NCBI GenBank assembly: GCA_032622095.1
Contig: CP136066.1
Span: 53,410,609-53,474,608 of the forward strand
DNA from: Siphonodentalium dalli
Lineage: Eukaryota > Mollusca > Scaphopoda > Gadilida > Siphonodentaliidae
Reading direction: 5' to 3'
DNA: 64,000 nt
Shown here: positions 1 through 11,677 of the stretch, piece after piece
Numbering within the stretch: position 1 is the stretch's first letter
Layout of the letters: each line of letters opens with the position of its first letter
Program-made: the position numbers and the translations under genes
Notes under the pieces: model-generated
The model's database searches: none
What the model was told of the DNA's origin: nothing
What the model saw: only the letters and a program-made list of their open reading frames with translations

Positions 1-25
1 TTAGTGCAATTATGTCATTCGATCA

Positions 26-275
26 GTTGTGGTATTTGCTTAGCAACCGTTGCTACCCTTAAATGGGATATTTGGTTCACTATTATGTCGGGTATATCTC
101 AAATTTCACGTTAGGGTAGTACCTGCATCAAAAAACGCATTCACTGAGGTTGAATTACGACGCTATAAGCTATATTTACATTTTCCAGTCAATTCCGGGT
201 AGTTGCCTAGCAACCGTTACCAAGGAGTTACCGCGAGGCAAAGTCTCGCGATCTTATAATGATCGCTGATCCATG
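26..275. repeat. Dispersed repeat fragment, related blocks at 9863-10109
   Basis: Two blocks (about 26-56 and 180-275) reappear in inverse orientation at 9863-9893 and 10014-10109. Shared words include TAGCAACCGTTGCTA and GATCTTATAATGA. The copies are diverged and the block order differs, so the full element is not defined. Nothing coding is seen from 276 to about 880. Confidence 0.5.
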
Positions 276-879
276 GGGGACAAACCTGTAAAGTTTCCGA
301 GCGGTTTCGCAGTTTGAACATAATCAACACCATGCTACTATACACTGTCTGATTTAAGCGGACATACCACTGGGAGCCCCGGGTCAGGGTGTCGATCACT
401 GTGGGGCTCCAGGGTTCAAAGGGTTAAGTAATCTTTGGTTTGGAATCTCTCAACAGATCGAAGGGTCGAGACAAGGGAATATTTATCCCAAGAATTTGGA
501 TTTTTGTCGGGATCTAAACCCGGAGGTAGGTTTGAAAAATTAAACTTGGAAGCATAAAAGGTGTTAAAATGTAGTCTGTTTATTTTAATGTATTGAATAA
601 AGAGCGTTTGCTTCACTTATGTGCGAAACACAGAAAACAGCTGAAACTCGTTATGATTATGCTAGATTTTGTAGAGTATGTATAGGTATTTCGTGTCTTT
701 AGCGACCTATAGTATCCCCGCTACAATATACACAAGTATTGTGGTTCAAATGCGTCATGTCCGTTCAGATGGTAAATATATATTAAAATGAGAAATCAGT
801 CCTCAATTATATACGATAAAGTAACTAAACGGTTGTATTCAAATGTACAATGCATTGATAAATCCACGATATATTGATT

Positions 880-1330
880 CCATTGTACAAAGGGTTGACA
901 CTGGGACTTGATGACAGGGGTGTCTCGCCCCCCAACTTTGGTCAAATGTTCAACTGTTGGAAATGTGATATACCTGACACAACATTTGTTGGAAATTTCA
1001 CACCAACAATAGGTTGAAATTGTTCTCGTAGTTTGATTTTCCAAAAAATTATAACTGGAGAATTTGTAGTTTTTAGACCAACATTTGCATATTTTCATAG
1101 TATTAGTAAACCAATTGGACTGAAATGGCTATCAGAAACTTTTTGAAATTTTCCAACCTTTGGGGGGGGGGTGTCATGTCTCAAAATTTACAACAATTGG
1201 AACGCTTGATGCCAGTCTGGATGCTAGGATTTAGCAAATTTCATGTTCAGATTTCAAAAATTTCTCACACCGGGCCGAACCATGGTCGATCCGGTATGTC
1301 CCGGTCCCTCCCCAGTGGCCAGTCAGAAAC
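880..1330. repeat. Dispersed repeat rich in TTGGAAATTTCCAA-like words
   Basis: The stretch carries repeated TTGGAAA/TTTCCAA words, a GATGACAGGGGTG start and a poly-G run. Related copies lie at 25885-26400 (interrupted), 43060-43330 and 51020-51130. It has no credible ORF and is probably an old dispersed element. Confidence 0.5.
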
Positions 1331-2337
1331 TGATAATTAATTTAAGAAAAAACAAATCTGGGTGAATTTGTATGGCGTTAGACCACTAGATATTAGGATT
1401 TTTCAGGCTCAGATCTACACATTTTCTTGTACTGAATGGTCGACCCAGTAGATTATGCCCCCCCCCCCGATTAGTGACAAAAAGACTACTGATTTATTTA
1501 GAATATGCTAACCATCCAGGCGGTTGTGAGTGACCAGTTGGGAAAAATCAAAGCCCAACCGGGGGGGGGTGCAAATGGAATTACGCGCAACCTTGTGAAT
1601 TTTATATGGTTCAAGGGGTGTAGTTAGACATTCGAGGGTGGACACCCCTCCTTACGTGGAGACCATATATAGTCACGTCCCTGCAATGGGTCGAGACTGT
1701 GTCTATAGCGCTATCTACTCTCTCTATTAACGACAACCTGTCATTAATGCGTGAAAAAAGTTGTCAGTGAAATGATCGGCCTTCCGTATTTATCTAAGCG
1801 CTAGAAGCCGCCTCGAGAATTTGAACATAAAACCTGGCTTAAAATGACAACTTTATCAATGATGTTTGCTCATGACATCTTGCAATAAATAGGTTAACGC
1901 ATAGCTGACTGGAATTTCATGTAATTCGTGAACCTTTATGAGTTGCATTGAAAGTACACAAGAGACCGTGACGATGTTCACCGATTTACCCGTACCCGTT
2001 CCCGTTGGACGGGTATCGCATACTCGCTATAGTCTCTCGTTGGTGAAATTATTTGTATCAGTTTATCGCCGATATTTCCTAATATTTGCGAATCGAGATG
2101 TAAATATTTACAATTTAGCGTAGTTCAGACGATGTTTTCTATGGAGTGGTATGGTCAATAGCACCTGAGTACAAATTTCTACGCTTCACGCACTCGAATA
2201 AATCCATAATATCTCGGGATTTCAGAAACTCAAACTTTTGTGGGGAGTGACGGAGACACGTGTTCTGCCATGTGAACATTGTGTCTGGCTTTTCTTTATA
2301 CTCCCTATAAAAAGGGGAATTTGTGCTGGCACAACTA
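1331..2337. other. No gene seen; poly-C and poly-G tracts
   Basis: I see only homopolymer runs (C run near 1458-1468, G run near 1561-1569) and unremarkable AT-rich sequence. Short open frames here have no splice context or recognisable motif. Confidence 0.4.
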
Positions 2338-2575
2338 ACCGTTTCTATACTAATTACTCATTGACGAGTAGTTCCCATAGGAAATATTCAGATAATAAGT
2401 TCAAACTACAGTATATGTCGTTTGTTGAAGTTATTATCTGAACATTTTCCACAAATGAACATGAATCATTCTGCACTTGTAGTATGTGTTCTTCTGCCTG
2501 TCGTCTGCTTTATTACATAAACACCCCTCCAAAAGAACAATATACCATTCCAATGTATATTTTATAACTGAATGA
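2338..2575. mobile_element. Family A MITE copy, right end lost
   Basis: The left part matches the family A start (CTATACTAATTACTCATTGA) seen intact at 53646, followed by the shared internal words CATTCTGCACTTG and GTCGTCTGCTT. The right terminus is missing. At about 2574 the sequence switches to a fragment of the family C core (GAGGTCCCCAGAGGGTGAAT), with the short word GAATGAG common to both parents at the junction. Confidence 0.6.
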
Positions 2576-2689
2576 GGTCCCCAGAGGGTGAATATAATGA
2601 CACTACCCGTACAGCTTAACAACTGATTTTCAATCTAGTTACGTAGGTGACTTCTATTCCTTATGCTATTATTTTTATATGTGGCTAAA

Positions 2690-3240
2690 GTATAGGGTGT
2701 TGTGGAGTGCCCCCACCAAGACACTCTTTCCAGATACATAACACACCCCACCCTGATCCAAAATGGCCGCCGTCCAGAGGAGATCAAATAGGGCACCGAT
2801 GCAATTTCTCGGCCAGTTGACCGATTGATTTAGGTCAAACAAAGGGAGTTGTAGGGTGGCCCCCAAGACATTCTAAATATTCACCCCACACACCCCACCC
2901 CGATCCAAAATAGCCGCCGTCCAGAGGGGTTCAAATAGGGCACCCATACCATTTATCGGCCCCTTGATCGATTTAGGTCAAACAAAGGGTGCTGTATGGT
3001 GGCCCCCAAGATATTCTAAATATTCATCACGCATGCGAACACCCCACCCCGATCCAAAATGGACGCCGACAAGAGGGGTTCAAATAAGCACCCATGCAAT
3101 CAATCAGCCCCTTGATTGATTGAAGTCAAACAAAGGGTGGTATAGGGTGGCCCCAAGACATTCTAAATATTCACTCCACACACCCCACCCCGATCCATAA
3201 TAGCCGCCGTCCAGAGGGGTTCATATATGCATATGCAAAG
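2690..3240. repeat. Tandem repeat, about 145-150 bp unit, about 4 copies
   Basis: Unit markers AAAGGG(A/T)G near 2841, 2983 and 3132 give spacings of 142 and 149 bp. Each unit holds a CACCCCACCCCGATCC tract, an (A)TGGCCGCCGTCCAGAGG block and TTTAGGTCAAACAAAGGG. The copies are moderately diverged and no open frame is maintained. Confidence 0.85.
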
Positions 3241-3356
3241 CACCCGTCTGGCCCTTAATTTGCGAGGAGTGGGGATTGCATATCGAAGTGGTGAGCACTT
3301 GTGTCCTAATTTATGTTTGTCATACTGGCAATAGAATTGATTTAACCTAAGGTTCA

Positions 3357-3598
3357 CTATGATTCCAGTACAATACATATATCTTTATTGCAAATATCAA
3401 ACGACACAGAGTACAATGAATTAATAGTAAAACATAAAAAACAAGAATCAACAGATAATTTACTCATAGTAAAGTCTTGACTTTCTCGATTTTGTTCCCG
3501 GACAGTGATATATTTTCCAACAGATTCAGCTATTGAATGTCTATATTTGTATTCTGTCTCTTCGCAATATGGCCTGGTGGCTGAATTGACATCAAACA
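3357..3598 (-). CDS. Possible terminal exon or 3' UTR of an unrecognised gene
   Basis: On the minus strand a T-rich tract ending in TTTAATTAG precedes position 3598. From there a frame entered after one borrowed base (phase 1) stays open for about 80 codons to a TAG at 3357-3359. The first half (with NSATRPYCEETEYKYRH) looks more like protein than the T-rich second half, which contains AATAAA (TTTATT on the plus strand near 3380). It could be a short C-terminal exon running into a 3' UTR, or chance. I recognise no domain. The PAN-like gene at 5960-7315 is on the same strand upstream but has its own stop codon. Confidence 0.2.
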
Positions 3599-3674
3599 CT
3601 AATTAAACAAACAGATGAGTCTTATTCGAATATTTCTAGTTGAATAAGTAATTCTTTGGTGGTGTACTGTTACT

Positions 3675-3905
3675 TTATCCTGTCTATAATAATGCATCAT
3701 TAACGAGTAATTTTCCCGTAGGAAATGTTCATGTCATAAGTTCAACAAACGACCATTTCCCTCTGAGATAAATAGCATCATTCTGCACTTGTTTATCTGT
3801 CGTCTGCTTTTATCACATTTTCCCTCCAAATCAATAATATACCATTCCGGTCTTCACTTTTTAATTGACCGCATAGGAGAAACCATTCAGTATAGAAAGT
3901 GTTAA
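3675..3905. mobile_element. Family A MITE, near complete
   Basis: The left end reads TTATCCTGTCTATA and the right end CAGTATAGAAAGTGTTAA, imperfect inverted copies of one another with TTAA (or a decayed form) at the margins. Internal words CATTCTGCACTTG and GTCGTCTGCTT match the copies at 2338 and 53646. TTAA-bounded ends beginning with CCC resemble piggyBac-type elements. It is non-coding. Confidence 0.65.
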
Positions 3906-4015
3906 TACAAAACTAATATACAAGTATATGGCATCCAAATATTATCTTATCAAAAGGCATTCCCGAATTAAAGGGACGCAATGTCTTCGCTGTGAGCAGA
4001 TGTGAGATATTGTGA

Positions 4016-4440
4016 GGGACTTCGAGATCGGCTGCAGCTTCGGTCACAGTCGATATCTGCGCATGTCCATATCCGGGGAATCTCGAACGACGATGACCGC
4101 GGCTGCAGCAGCAATATATTTTATACTTTAATAGCATCAATAAACATTATTTTATAGAGGCCTAGGCATCGACGTATAGATCGATGGCCTAGGCATATAA
4201 AACAAAACATCGAATTAACTATAAACTCCACCTTTCCAAAAAAAGTGTCAAAATAAGATAAGTGTTTTAGTAAAACTAGCATCGAACCCAAAGATACAAA
4301 TTTACATTTATCAACTACACATTAACTTTTTTCATTCATTCAATCATTGTCCGCCTGACGTCACATCTCCTGGTCATCGGTAACTTCGAGATCCCATTCC
4401 CGGCTGCAAGTAGCTGAAGCCGATCTCGAAGTCGCTCCAT
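4016..4440. repeat. Two palindromic CTTCGAGATC blocks
   Basis: The block at about 4016-4090 and the block at 4380-4440 both contain CTTCGAGATC with an inverted partner. In the second, CTTCGAGATC (4384) pairs with GATCTCGAAG (4423). GCTGCAGC words recur in both. They may be the two ends of a small foldback element. No coding is supported in 3906-4790. Confidence 0.4.
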
Positions 4441-4789
4441 AAAACGTAAGTAGAACCACCATCAACAAGAACAGAGCCAGGACCTACGTCATCAAGTCTC
4501 TAACCCAAAGCGGTTTTTACTTTTAATGTGTTTAAAGATATAAATGTGCGTCTGGTGTGATAAACTAGTACATGGGAGGTAGAAATTCACAATGCACATT
4601 CAAACATCAGTAATAGTTAAAAACTCATATCTATAACTGCAATTTACAAGGAAAAAAAGTATCGATTGTGCCACGATTTTGAACATCAAACACACCTCAA
4701 TCAAGGCATAGATGTTCATAAAATGCACATGATCCCTTTCTCTCGTAAGTACAATTGGTCATGCAAAAAAGAGTTCCATGTAGCAGCTA

Positions 4790-5500
4790 TCCGAACGTCT
4801 GAAGCGACGGTTTAGAGATTACATTAGTTACGTATATGTTCCTGGACGTCTGAAGCGACGGTTTAGAAATTACATTAGTGACATATAGGTTCCTGAACGT
4901 CTGAAGCGACGGTTTGGAGATTACATTAGTGACATAAAGGTTCCTGGATGTCTGAAGCGACGGTTTAGAGATTACATTGGTGACGTATAGGTTCCTGAAT
5001 GTCTGAAGCGACGGTTTAGAGATTACATTAATGACGTATAGGTTCCTGAATGTCTGAATCGACGGTTTAGAGATTACATTAGTGACGTATAGGTTTCTGA
5101 ATGTCTGAAGCGACGGTTTAGAGATTATATTAGTGACATAAAGGTTCCTGGACGTCTGATGCGACGGTTTAGAGATTACATTGGTGACGTATATGTTCCT
5201 GAATGTCTGTATTGACGGTTTATAGATTACACATTAGCGACGTAGCTTCCTGAATGTCTGAAGCGACGGCTTAGATATTACATTAATTACGCATGTTCCA
5301 GAAGCGACGGTTTAGATATTACATTATACTGACGTATAGGTTCCTGAATGTCTGAAGCGACGGTTTAGAGATTACATTAATGGCGTATATGTTCCTGAAC
5401 GTCTGAAGCGACGGTCCAGAGATGACATTAGTGACGTATAGGTTTTTGAACGTCTGAAGCGATGGTTTAGAGATTACATTAGTGACGTAGGTACCTGGCC
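4790..5500. repeat. 51-bp minisatellite, about 14 copies
   Basis: The marker GAAGCGACGG recurs at 4801, 4852, 4903, 4954, 5005, 5056, 5107, 5158, 5209, 5260, 5301, 5354, 5405 and 5456. Thirteen intervals are 51 bp or close to it (one is 41, one 53). Each unit also has GAGATTACATTAGTGACGTA and GGTTCCTG. Because 51 is 17 codons, a minus-strand frame stays open through about nine units, though it has no ATG. Confidence 0.95.
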
Positions 5501-5529
5501 CTGAAGAAAAAATTGCGAAAATATATCGA

Positions 5530-5615
5530 CTTATTTTTATTATAAATAATTGTCCAATAATGATATGTCGCAGGTTGAAACTATTGTTATATAAACATTA
5601 CTGTTACAGTGATTC
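5530..5615. repeat. Short dispersed repeat shared with 58395-58470
   Basis: Both places contain a CCAATAATGA word followed about 45 bp later by AAACATTACTGTTACAGT. They are fragments of an element not otherwise defined here. Confidence 0.45.
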
Positions 5616-5772
5616 ATCAACAAACATTGATGATCGCGTCGGTAATTCAAATAGTTCAATTTCAATCTGTTCACAATATTTGTTTAATCCTTTGAACTTT
5701 TCCAACGTATACCGTTATGCTTTGATTGGACTTTATATTATTTTTTTCGACTAATTGGACTGTGATCGGTCG

Positions 5773-5945
5773 TTTATTAAACTTATTATCTTAACGTTTC
5801 CCTCCCATAAATATGACTCATGCTGTTCTTGTTTAACTGTCGTCTGCTTATTTCTATTCAAACCCCTTCCAGACAAATAATAGACCATTCCAGTGTATTA
5901 TTTTCTATCTGAGTGGGAGAATCTAGTTAGTATAGAACTGGTTAA
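5773..5945 (-). mobile_element. Family A fragment forming the 3' flank of the PAN-like gene, with AATAAA
   Basis: The stretch 5785-5945 matches the internal and right part of family A (GTCGTCTGCTT, ATAATAGACCATTCCAGTGT, then AACTGGTTAA at 5938-5945). It ends 14 bp from the stop codon of the minus-strand exon at 5960, so the gene's 3' UTR would run through the element. TTTATT at 5773-5778 reads AATAAA on the minus strand and may serve as the polyadenylation signal. Confidence 0.5.
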
Positions 5946-5959
5946 TTCAGGACACCATT

Positions 5960-6153
5960 CTAGCCATAAGTTTCGCACTGCCAAAAAGTACGGGTGGAGT
6001 ACTTGAAGCTTTTGCACACAGGGTCGCTCACACAGATGGTCGCACAATCCTCAATCAGATCAATGTACTGATACATGCCAATCGGAATCAGAAAAGCGTC
6101 ACCTTCTGGTGGTCCAGTGGCCTTCTCCGTGCGAAATATCCGGTATGAAGCGT
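5960..6153 (-). CDS. Terminal exon of a secreted PAN/apple-like protein
   Basis: On the minus strand a pyrimidine-rich acceptor (CTATTTTCCAG) ends at 6154. The exon then runs open for 64 codons to TAG at 5960-5962. The cysteine-rich end, with CATICVSDPVCKSF and FWQCETYG, resembles the C..C..C pattern of PAN/apple adhesion modules, though the match is by eye. The exon starts with two bases of a codon, which fits the single base left by the upstream exon at 7226-7315. The GC content is visibly higher than its surroundings. I infer an extracellular protein. No signal peptide or upstream exons were identified beyond 7315. A family A element lies directly downstream. Confidence 0.6.
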
Positions 6154-7225
6154 CTGGAAAATAGAATTAGAACAGAGGAAAGGGGAAGGGGAAATGGGGT
6201 CATGATTATTTAGTTTTTACCACGGTTGTGATACCTAGGCATCGATACAGACCAATAGTAAAACAAATTTGTTAAGAAACATTAGCCTTTAGTGCAGACT
6301 AATATTGCAAGCCAATATGACGCTCTGGTATGCTAAAATTGCTTCACTGCAACCAAACAAGTAAGTAGAGGCTAATATTGCATGGTAATGGCATGCTAAA
6401 AATTGCTTCACTACAACCAAACAAGTAACAATAATAATTGACGAAATAACGGATCTATTTGAAAATTTGAAATTAGCAATATTCATTATCCGGGCTTTTG
6501 GGGTCTATTTTGGCAAGATTTTCCCTCACGCGAGACCTCCGATCGCCATTCCCCGCGTAATATCTGAAAAAGTGTATAAAGAGCGTACTGAAGGCTAACA
6601 TTTCTTATCATTTTTCCTTTACTAAAGTATAATATAGGTCCGTATCAGGTATTCCCATGGAAGCATGGTACCGTCACCTACACAGTATATATATATATTC
6701 GCCGTAATACGGCTTAATTACGCCCTATAGTACGCCGCAATTACGCTTTAGATAAAGTGCGAGTTGAATATTCCTAATTTAGGCATTTCCATGTTCTAAC
6801 GTTTCTCATTTCATATATACCGCCCAACCATACGTCTAAAAGGAAACGGCTAGATGTTTACAAATGTACAACAATACCGTTATGCAGTTGAGAGAGAACT
6901 AAACGGGGAACTATTAACAAGCAAATGAGACAAATGAAACTAATTGTGATAGCCGTGTTATATGCTGATTTTTGCCGGCGATGTGCAAACGCTCGTCGGT
7001 AACTTTCGCTGGGTAACGCATGCCCCGCTTAGATCGATAACCGGCTATGTGTAAACAACACCTAACAATATTGTAGATATTGTAAGAAAAAAGTGTATTT
7101 TCTCAATAGCACATACAGCTACTATGATTAACACTTGCAGATTTTAAAATATGTCGCTTTGAAACATTTGAATAGAGGATAGTTGTGCGATCAATAACAC
7201 ACACACTTAACTGCACCAACCTTAC

Positions 7226-7315
7226 CTTTGTGCATCCCACCTGTTTTGTATCGGCCATATGTGATATCCGGGCATGCCGTGTTCACTGTTGACAATGCCT
7301 CTGTGTACTCAGTAT
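7226..7315 (-). CDS. Internal exon of the same PAN-like gene
   Basis: This 90-bp exon is bounded on the minus strand by an acceptor (AATTTTTCAG) before 7315 and a donor (G then GTAAGG) after 7226. It is open in the frame that joins exactly to the exon at 6153: two bases, 29 codons, one base, so both ends are phase 1. The peptide includes TACPDITYGRYKTGGMHK and joins to DASYRIFRTEK. Symmetric phase-1 exons are common in extracellular modular proteins. The intron (6154-7225) holds no recognised gene. A weak further open stretch after a CTGCAG acceptor near 7650 was not accepted. Confidence 0.6.
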
Positions 7316-10242
7316 CTGAAAAATTATTTATTTGTTTGTGTGTTTGTTATATAAGTATATAGTATGGTATCTTCAACAATAATGAATATATATACAAAAT
7401 TGATATACCGGCTTCATATGCTCGGAAAATACTTTCCATGGTCTCAGCTATTTTCCAGATGTTTTTTTATTTTTCGCACATACGTGAAAGAAACGCTCTT
7501 TGTTTCTACCATATCAGGAATAGACTAACACGGAGCGCTCTTTTCTGTTCCACTCCGTGCAAATGGCTCGGAACAAAACATCGTGTTCAACGATGTATTG
7601 TGCATGTCTTCGATGCGTCTTTCTTGGATATCAACAGCTGCAGAAAGGTAGTTCAAATAATTGTCGATCTATTTTGATACGTGGACAAATTCAAAAGCGA
7701 ATATTATTAGATGTAGTTTAGTGCGAAAACCGCCAAGCTTTAAGCAATTTTCAAGCTGGTTTTAAATTTTCAACTAACTTTCGTGGATTCAACAACTTGA
7801 CAGGTGCTTAATTTAGTTTATGGAAATATGTCCGTATAAAACATATGTCTTCTTATTTTGACGCATGACATATTAGTCGGATTCCTTATGTCGAAAAAAG
7901 TGGTCGCGCGTTTTCGGAATGTTAAAAGCGTCATGAGAACGGTTTCTATACCACCAGTGTGTCTATTTTCAGAATCTACCTGTTTCCAGCTTGGTATTTT
8001 AGTGGAAACAGGTTTGTGTGGGGCTTTTGTTTGTGTACCCCTCTATTTTTCCCCGTTCACCTGGTAATAAAAACATGCTATTACGCATATCAAGTTTGGT
8101 AAGAGTCTTTCTTTGTTCCCGGAAATCGAAAAACATGGATAAATCTTGCCACAAATTGCATAATTACATATCTTATTTGGAATTTTATCATAAAATCATC
8201 AGATGAATTGCATTTATGACTGCATTTTCAATTTTCTTTCCCAAATATTAAGGTATTGTATATTCTTAAAATCAGCTACATCACATATAGACGAACATGA
8301 ACAATCTACAAGGATATATTGATCATATGTCACAAACAAAACTTCGATACACCAATTTTTGGTAAAGATATTACAGAAAAGCTAACCCTACCCCCACCCT
8401 CGCTGATTTCACAAGTCAGATTCCTTTGGTCGAAAAAATCGGTCGCGCAATATTAATCCTCATAACTAACCTTCTGTTGGACTCTGCGAGTTGAAATTAA
8501 CAAAAGTATCAAATATGGCGGTCTACTTTCAGAGTTTACTTATTTCCAGTCTGACTTAAAGAATTTAAAGAGCGTTTCCTGATTATACACATATTAATCC
8601 TGATTATACACACATTAACTAATATGATTAGTCTTATCATGAATTGTGCGAGTTGAAATTATGCACATATATCAATTATGACTCTGAAATGTATTTTCGA
8701 GAATATTGGTGTCGTCAGATAAGTCTCCGCGGGTACAGTACTACAGTTGCGATCAAAATTTAACGTTGAACCCTATAGAGAGTTTGACAATTTACTCAAA
8801 TGTTCACAGTGATTGAACTTAATCAAGTTAATGGCTATCATATATGCATGGCTCTTACATGTAATATACTGTAACTACATGTGATTTTACAAAAGTAACT
8901 TGCAATATACAGTCAGGCCACCAGATACAGTATAGTTGATACAAATTTGGTTCACACCAATCATATACAACCACGTGCTTCAGTGATAATGTCCACTATT
9001 CTACAAATGTAATGTTTATCAAGACTAAAGTTTCAGGATGTCGTTGTAAATTGATTGATGGTGTTTTTTCATCAATTGACAAACTTAATATTTATTGCCA
9101 GGATGAAGTACCGCATAATACGGAGTTGTGTGCTAACACATCTGCGAGTCATATTTATGTAAGTGTCAGCCACTGTTTGTTAAAATTGTTCGGTCATGTA
9201 GGGTTTTTTATATTTTCATGCCAAGCTATGGTGCTCACGGATCATTCTGTTTTAGTATTAAATTTGGAGAAACCCGACTAACATCAATGTAACAACTACA
9301 ACAACTCATCTATTCCAATGATATGTTTAGCTATATACATGTGAATAGGCTGATATTGTCCTGATCGGGTTTATCCACTCGATACATCCCCCGGGATACA
9401 TGTTTCACATACTAAATTAATATCTTAGTCAACATAACAATTCACGCCCTCAAATCCTTTGCCACAAGAATACAAATCAATTGTCAGTATAATTAGGCAA
9501 GACATCTCTGGACACTTTCTAAGAGAGAATTTATTAATAAGAAAACATATATGTGCATTATGTAGTTGGTCTTATATATTGTACAACACATTAAGATGCA
9601 AGTGACACAGTGCGGGGACAATAGTGTGTCGAATAACATAGTTGAGGGGACCCTTCCATCATCCTCCATAATGTATCATGACTCCATATGTTGTGAACAA
9701 ACCATCGACTTAGGCTTAATGGATCGTTCTGCCCCAATAATAAACTTGGCTTTGAACCGATCACCACTCTGGGCCGTGGTATTTTCCCGTAAATTAGATA
9801 GTGTCTATAGTCGGATGGTATCACCACTCTGGCCGTCAGAGTGAACCAAATTTCTTAATATAGGTTAGCAACGGTTGCTAATCAAATACCACAATGGTGT
9901 ACTAATCATTCATTGGTATTGCCTTAATTTAGTCAGTGTCTAATCACATAGTGCTGGTTCTGTTCAAAGTTTGGCACACGTATGTCTAAAACTATGCAGC
10001 CATGTTCTGCATAGGCCACTGGTCATTATAAGATCGGGAGACTTTGCAACCAGATAGCTCCTTAGTAAAGGTTACTAAGCACCTACTCGGAATTTTCAGG
10101 AAAATGCAACTATAGTTAATATCTATTTTACTCATTAAGATCTACTTTAGTTGAAATTCGAATTTACTTGATTTTCACAGCTATACACGAAGCGTGGAGA
10201 TTAATTGTGGTTAGAATATTGATGGTGAATGTTGGGTTTCAG
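7316..10242. other. No gene supported; fragments of dispersed repeats
   Basis: A related word pair (GGATTCCTTATGTCGAAAAA near 7878 and GATTCCTTTGGTCGAAAAAA near 8420) recurs in inverse form near 11290. A GTTGAACCCTATAGAG word near 8765 is the inverse of blocks at 10795 and 10970. Open frames of 62-92 codons at 7438, 9012 and 9566 lack splice context or recognisable motifs. Confidence 0.4.
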
Positions 10243-10374
10243 TCGCTGTACTGAAGTTCGCCAAATGTAACTGGCGGTGGCAGTGTGAAAGCAACGCCTA
10301 TGCCGTTACAGTAAAGATCTCAGCTGCACCGAAATGTCCATTTATCAGTAGCACAAATCACAGATTATCCCAGC
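10243..10374 (+). CDS. Candidate internal exon, Cys/Trp-rich unrecognised protein
   Basis: GGGTTTCAG precedes the exon and GTATGT follows it. Between them lies a frame of two bases, 43 codons and one base, with no stop, including KCNWRWQCESNAYAVTV and APKCPFIS. The composition is clearly richer in G+C than the neighbours. The trailing base pairs in phase with the exon at 11359. The donor has C rather than G before GT, and the acceptor tract is only moderately pyrimidine-rich, so this is tentative. I recognise no family. The cysteine spacing suggests an extracellular disulfide-bonded module. Confidence 0.3.
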
Positions 10375-10789
10375 GTATGTGGGACAGACTCCGATGACAA
10401 CGATTGAGTTAATGACAATGAACAACTACCATATATACATGTGTATTTGTGACACTACATCCCGTTATGATCAACGATGTGTCGTCAAAACCTAGTCAGT
10501 GGACAAAAAATACAGACAAGTATCAAATAAAACAATAACTTAATATGTAATCACATCGTGAAACTTCAGTCTTGTTGGGAATATTTTCGTTTGATTCAAC
10601 AGACTGCATATTATCGAAATTACAAAACCATTCTGCCAATTACTGTATCTTGAGGCATAACTATATCATATATTGCATCAATTATATCATGGATAGTTAT
10701 CGTGGGTCAAACACGAGTGTTAATCTTCATATATAGTTGCGCACGATTGCCAATAAGTGATATTACAATCAACGTTTGAGCATAACACG

Positions 10790-11010
10790 AAATTCTCCAT
10801 AGGGTTCAGTGTTAATTTTTGATCGCAACTGTAGCCAGCAAGAATCATCTGATCACATCCATTCTTTTTAAAACTACGTCTATGTCGCATACTTAGTATT
10901 TTTTTAGGAATATCAGTACGCGCATATCATCATACGAAAATTGGCGCCATTTATTCAAAGTACTAAAATCTCCATAGGGTTCAGTGTTAAATTTTGAACA
11001 CAACTGTAGC
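10790..11010. repeat. Pair of direct repeats around CTCCATAGGGTTCAGTGTTA
   Basis: Blocks at about 10793-10850 and 10969-11025 share CTCCATAGGGTTCAGTGTTA and CAACTGTAGCCA, about 176 bp apart. An inverse relative is near 8745-8790. These are fragments of a dispersed repeat. Confidence 0.6.
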
Positions 11011-11358
11011 CAACAAGAATGAACCGATCACATCAAAATTATCAAAAATATATGAAAGGGTCGTATCTGGTAGTTTGGAGAAGTTTCAAGTCGCACCGAT
11101 CACCATACGTCAGGTGGCACCATCTATCGTTTTCTGTAAATACGAAACGCTCTCTAAATTATGTTGACCTCGATTTAGGTCGACCCGCCAAAATTCAAGA
11201 ATGGAAACAAGTCAATCCTGAAAACACACATACTAGGCATACATAATCCGTTTTCAAATCGCTTTTAACAAACCAAAAATGCAAAATGACATAAGGAATC
11301 CGACTATATCTCCCTTAACTCTTTTGCTGCTATCCCGCCACATGGACATACACCACAG

Positions 11359-11552
11359 TGCGGGGTCGTCCTGTTCACCCGGCGCCTATTGTTTCGGGTA
11401 GGTGTTGGGGCAGGTGTGATAATCCTCAACATCACAGAGCTGCCGACTATAGTTTTTATCATAATTGTTACTGGGAATTGGTGGCGATGGCTAATTTCGA
11501 CGGCGATGAGCGGCCGGACGAAGAGGATAATTGGGGTTTTTGGATTTGTTAA
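11359..11552 (+). CDS. Candidate terminal exon of the Cys/Trp-rich gene
   Basis: The sequence before 11359 ends in CCACCACAG after a pyrimidine-rich stretch (CTCCCTTAACTCTTTTGCTG). From 11359 two bases plus 63 codons run open to TAA at 11550-11552. The peptide is rich in Cys, Trp and acidic residues (GRCWGRCDNPQHH, FYHNCYWEL, FDGDERPDEEDNWGFWIC). Joined to 10374 the frame is kept. The antisense strand is also open over much of this stretch but gives a low-complexity peptide. No AATAAA was found close downstream. Function is unknown. Confidence 0.35.
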
Positions 11553-11677
11553 TTGACTCACAGTGCCAATCATTCTGGATGTTAATACAAGTATTTTATG
11601 TATGTGGGCAATGCAATGAATATCGAGTAATTATTGATATATTTAGTTGAAATTTCACATGGGGGTATATATGGTAA

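Noticed and set aside
7520-7655. Possible third exon of the PAN-like gene on the minus strand (VDIQERRIEDMHNTS)
   Set aside because: An acceptor-like CTGCAG precedes it, but no usable donor precedes its stop codon.
9566-9844. Overlapping 92- and 78-codon frames on opposite strands
   Set aside because: Neither has a recognisable domain or splice sites, and a short internal repeat (CCACTCTGG-C) explains part of the openness.
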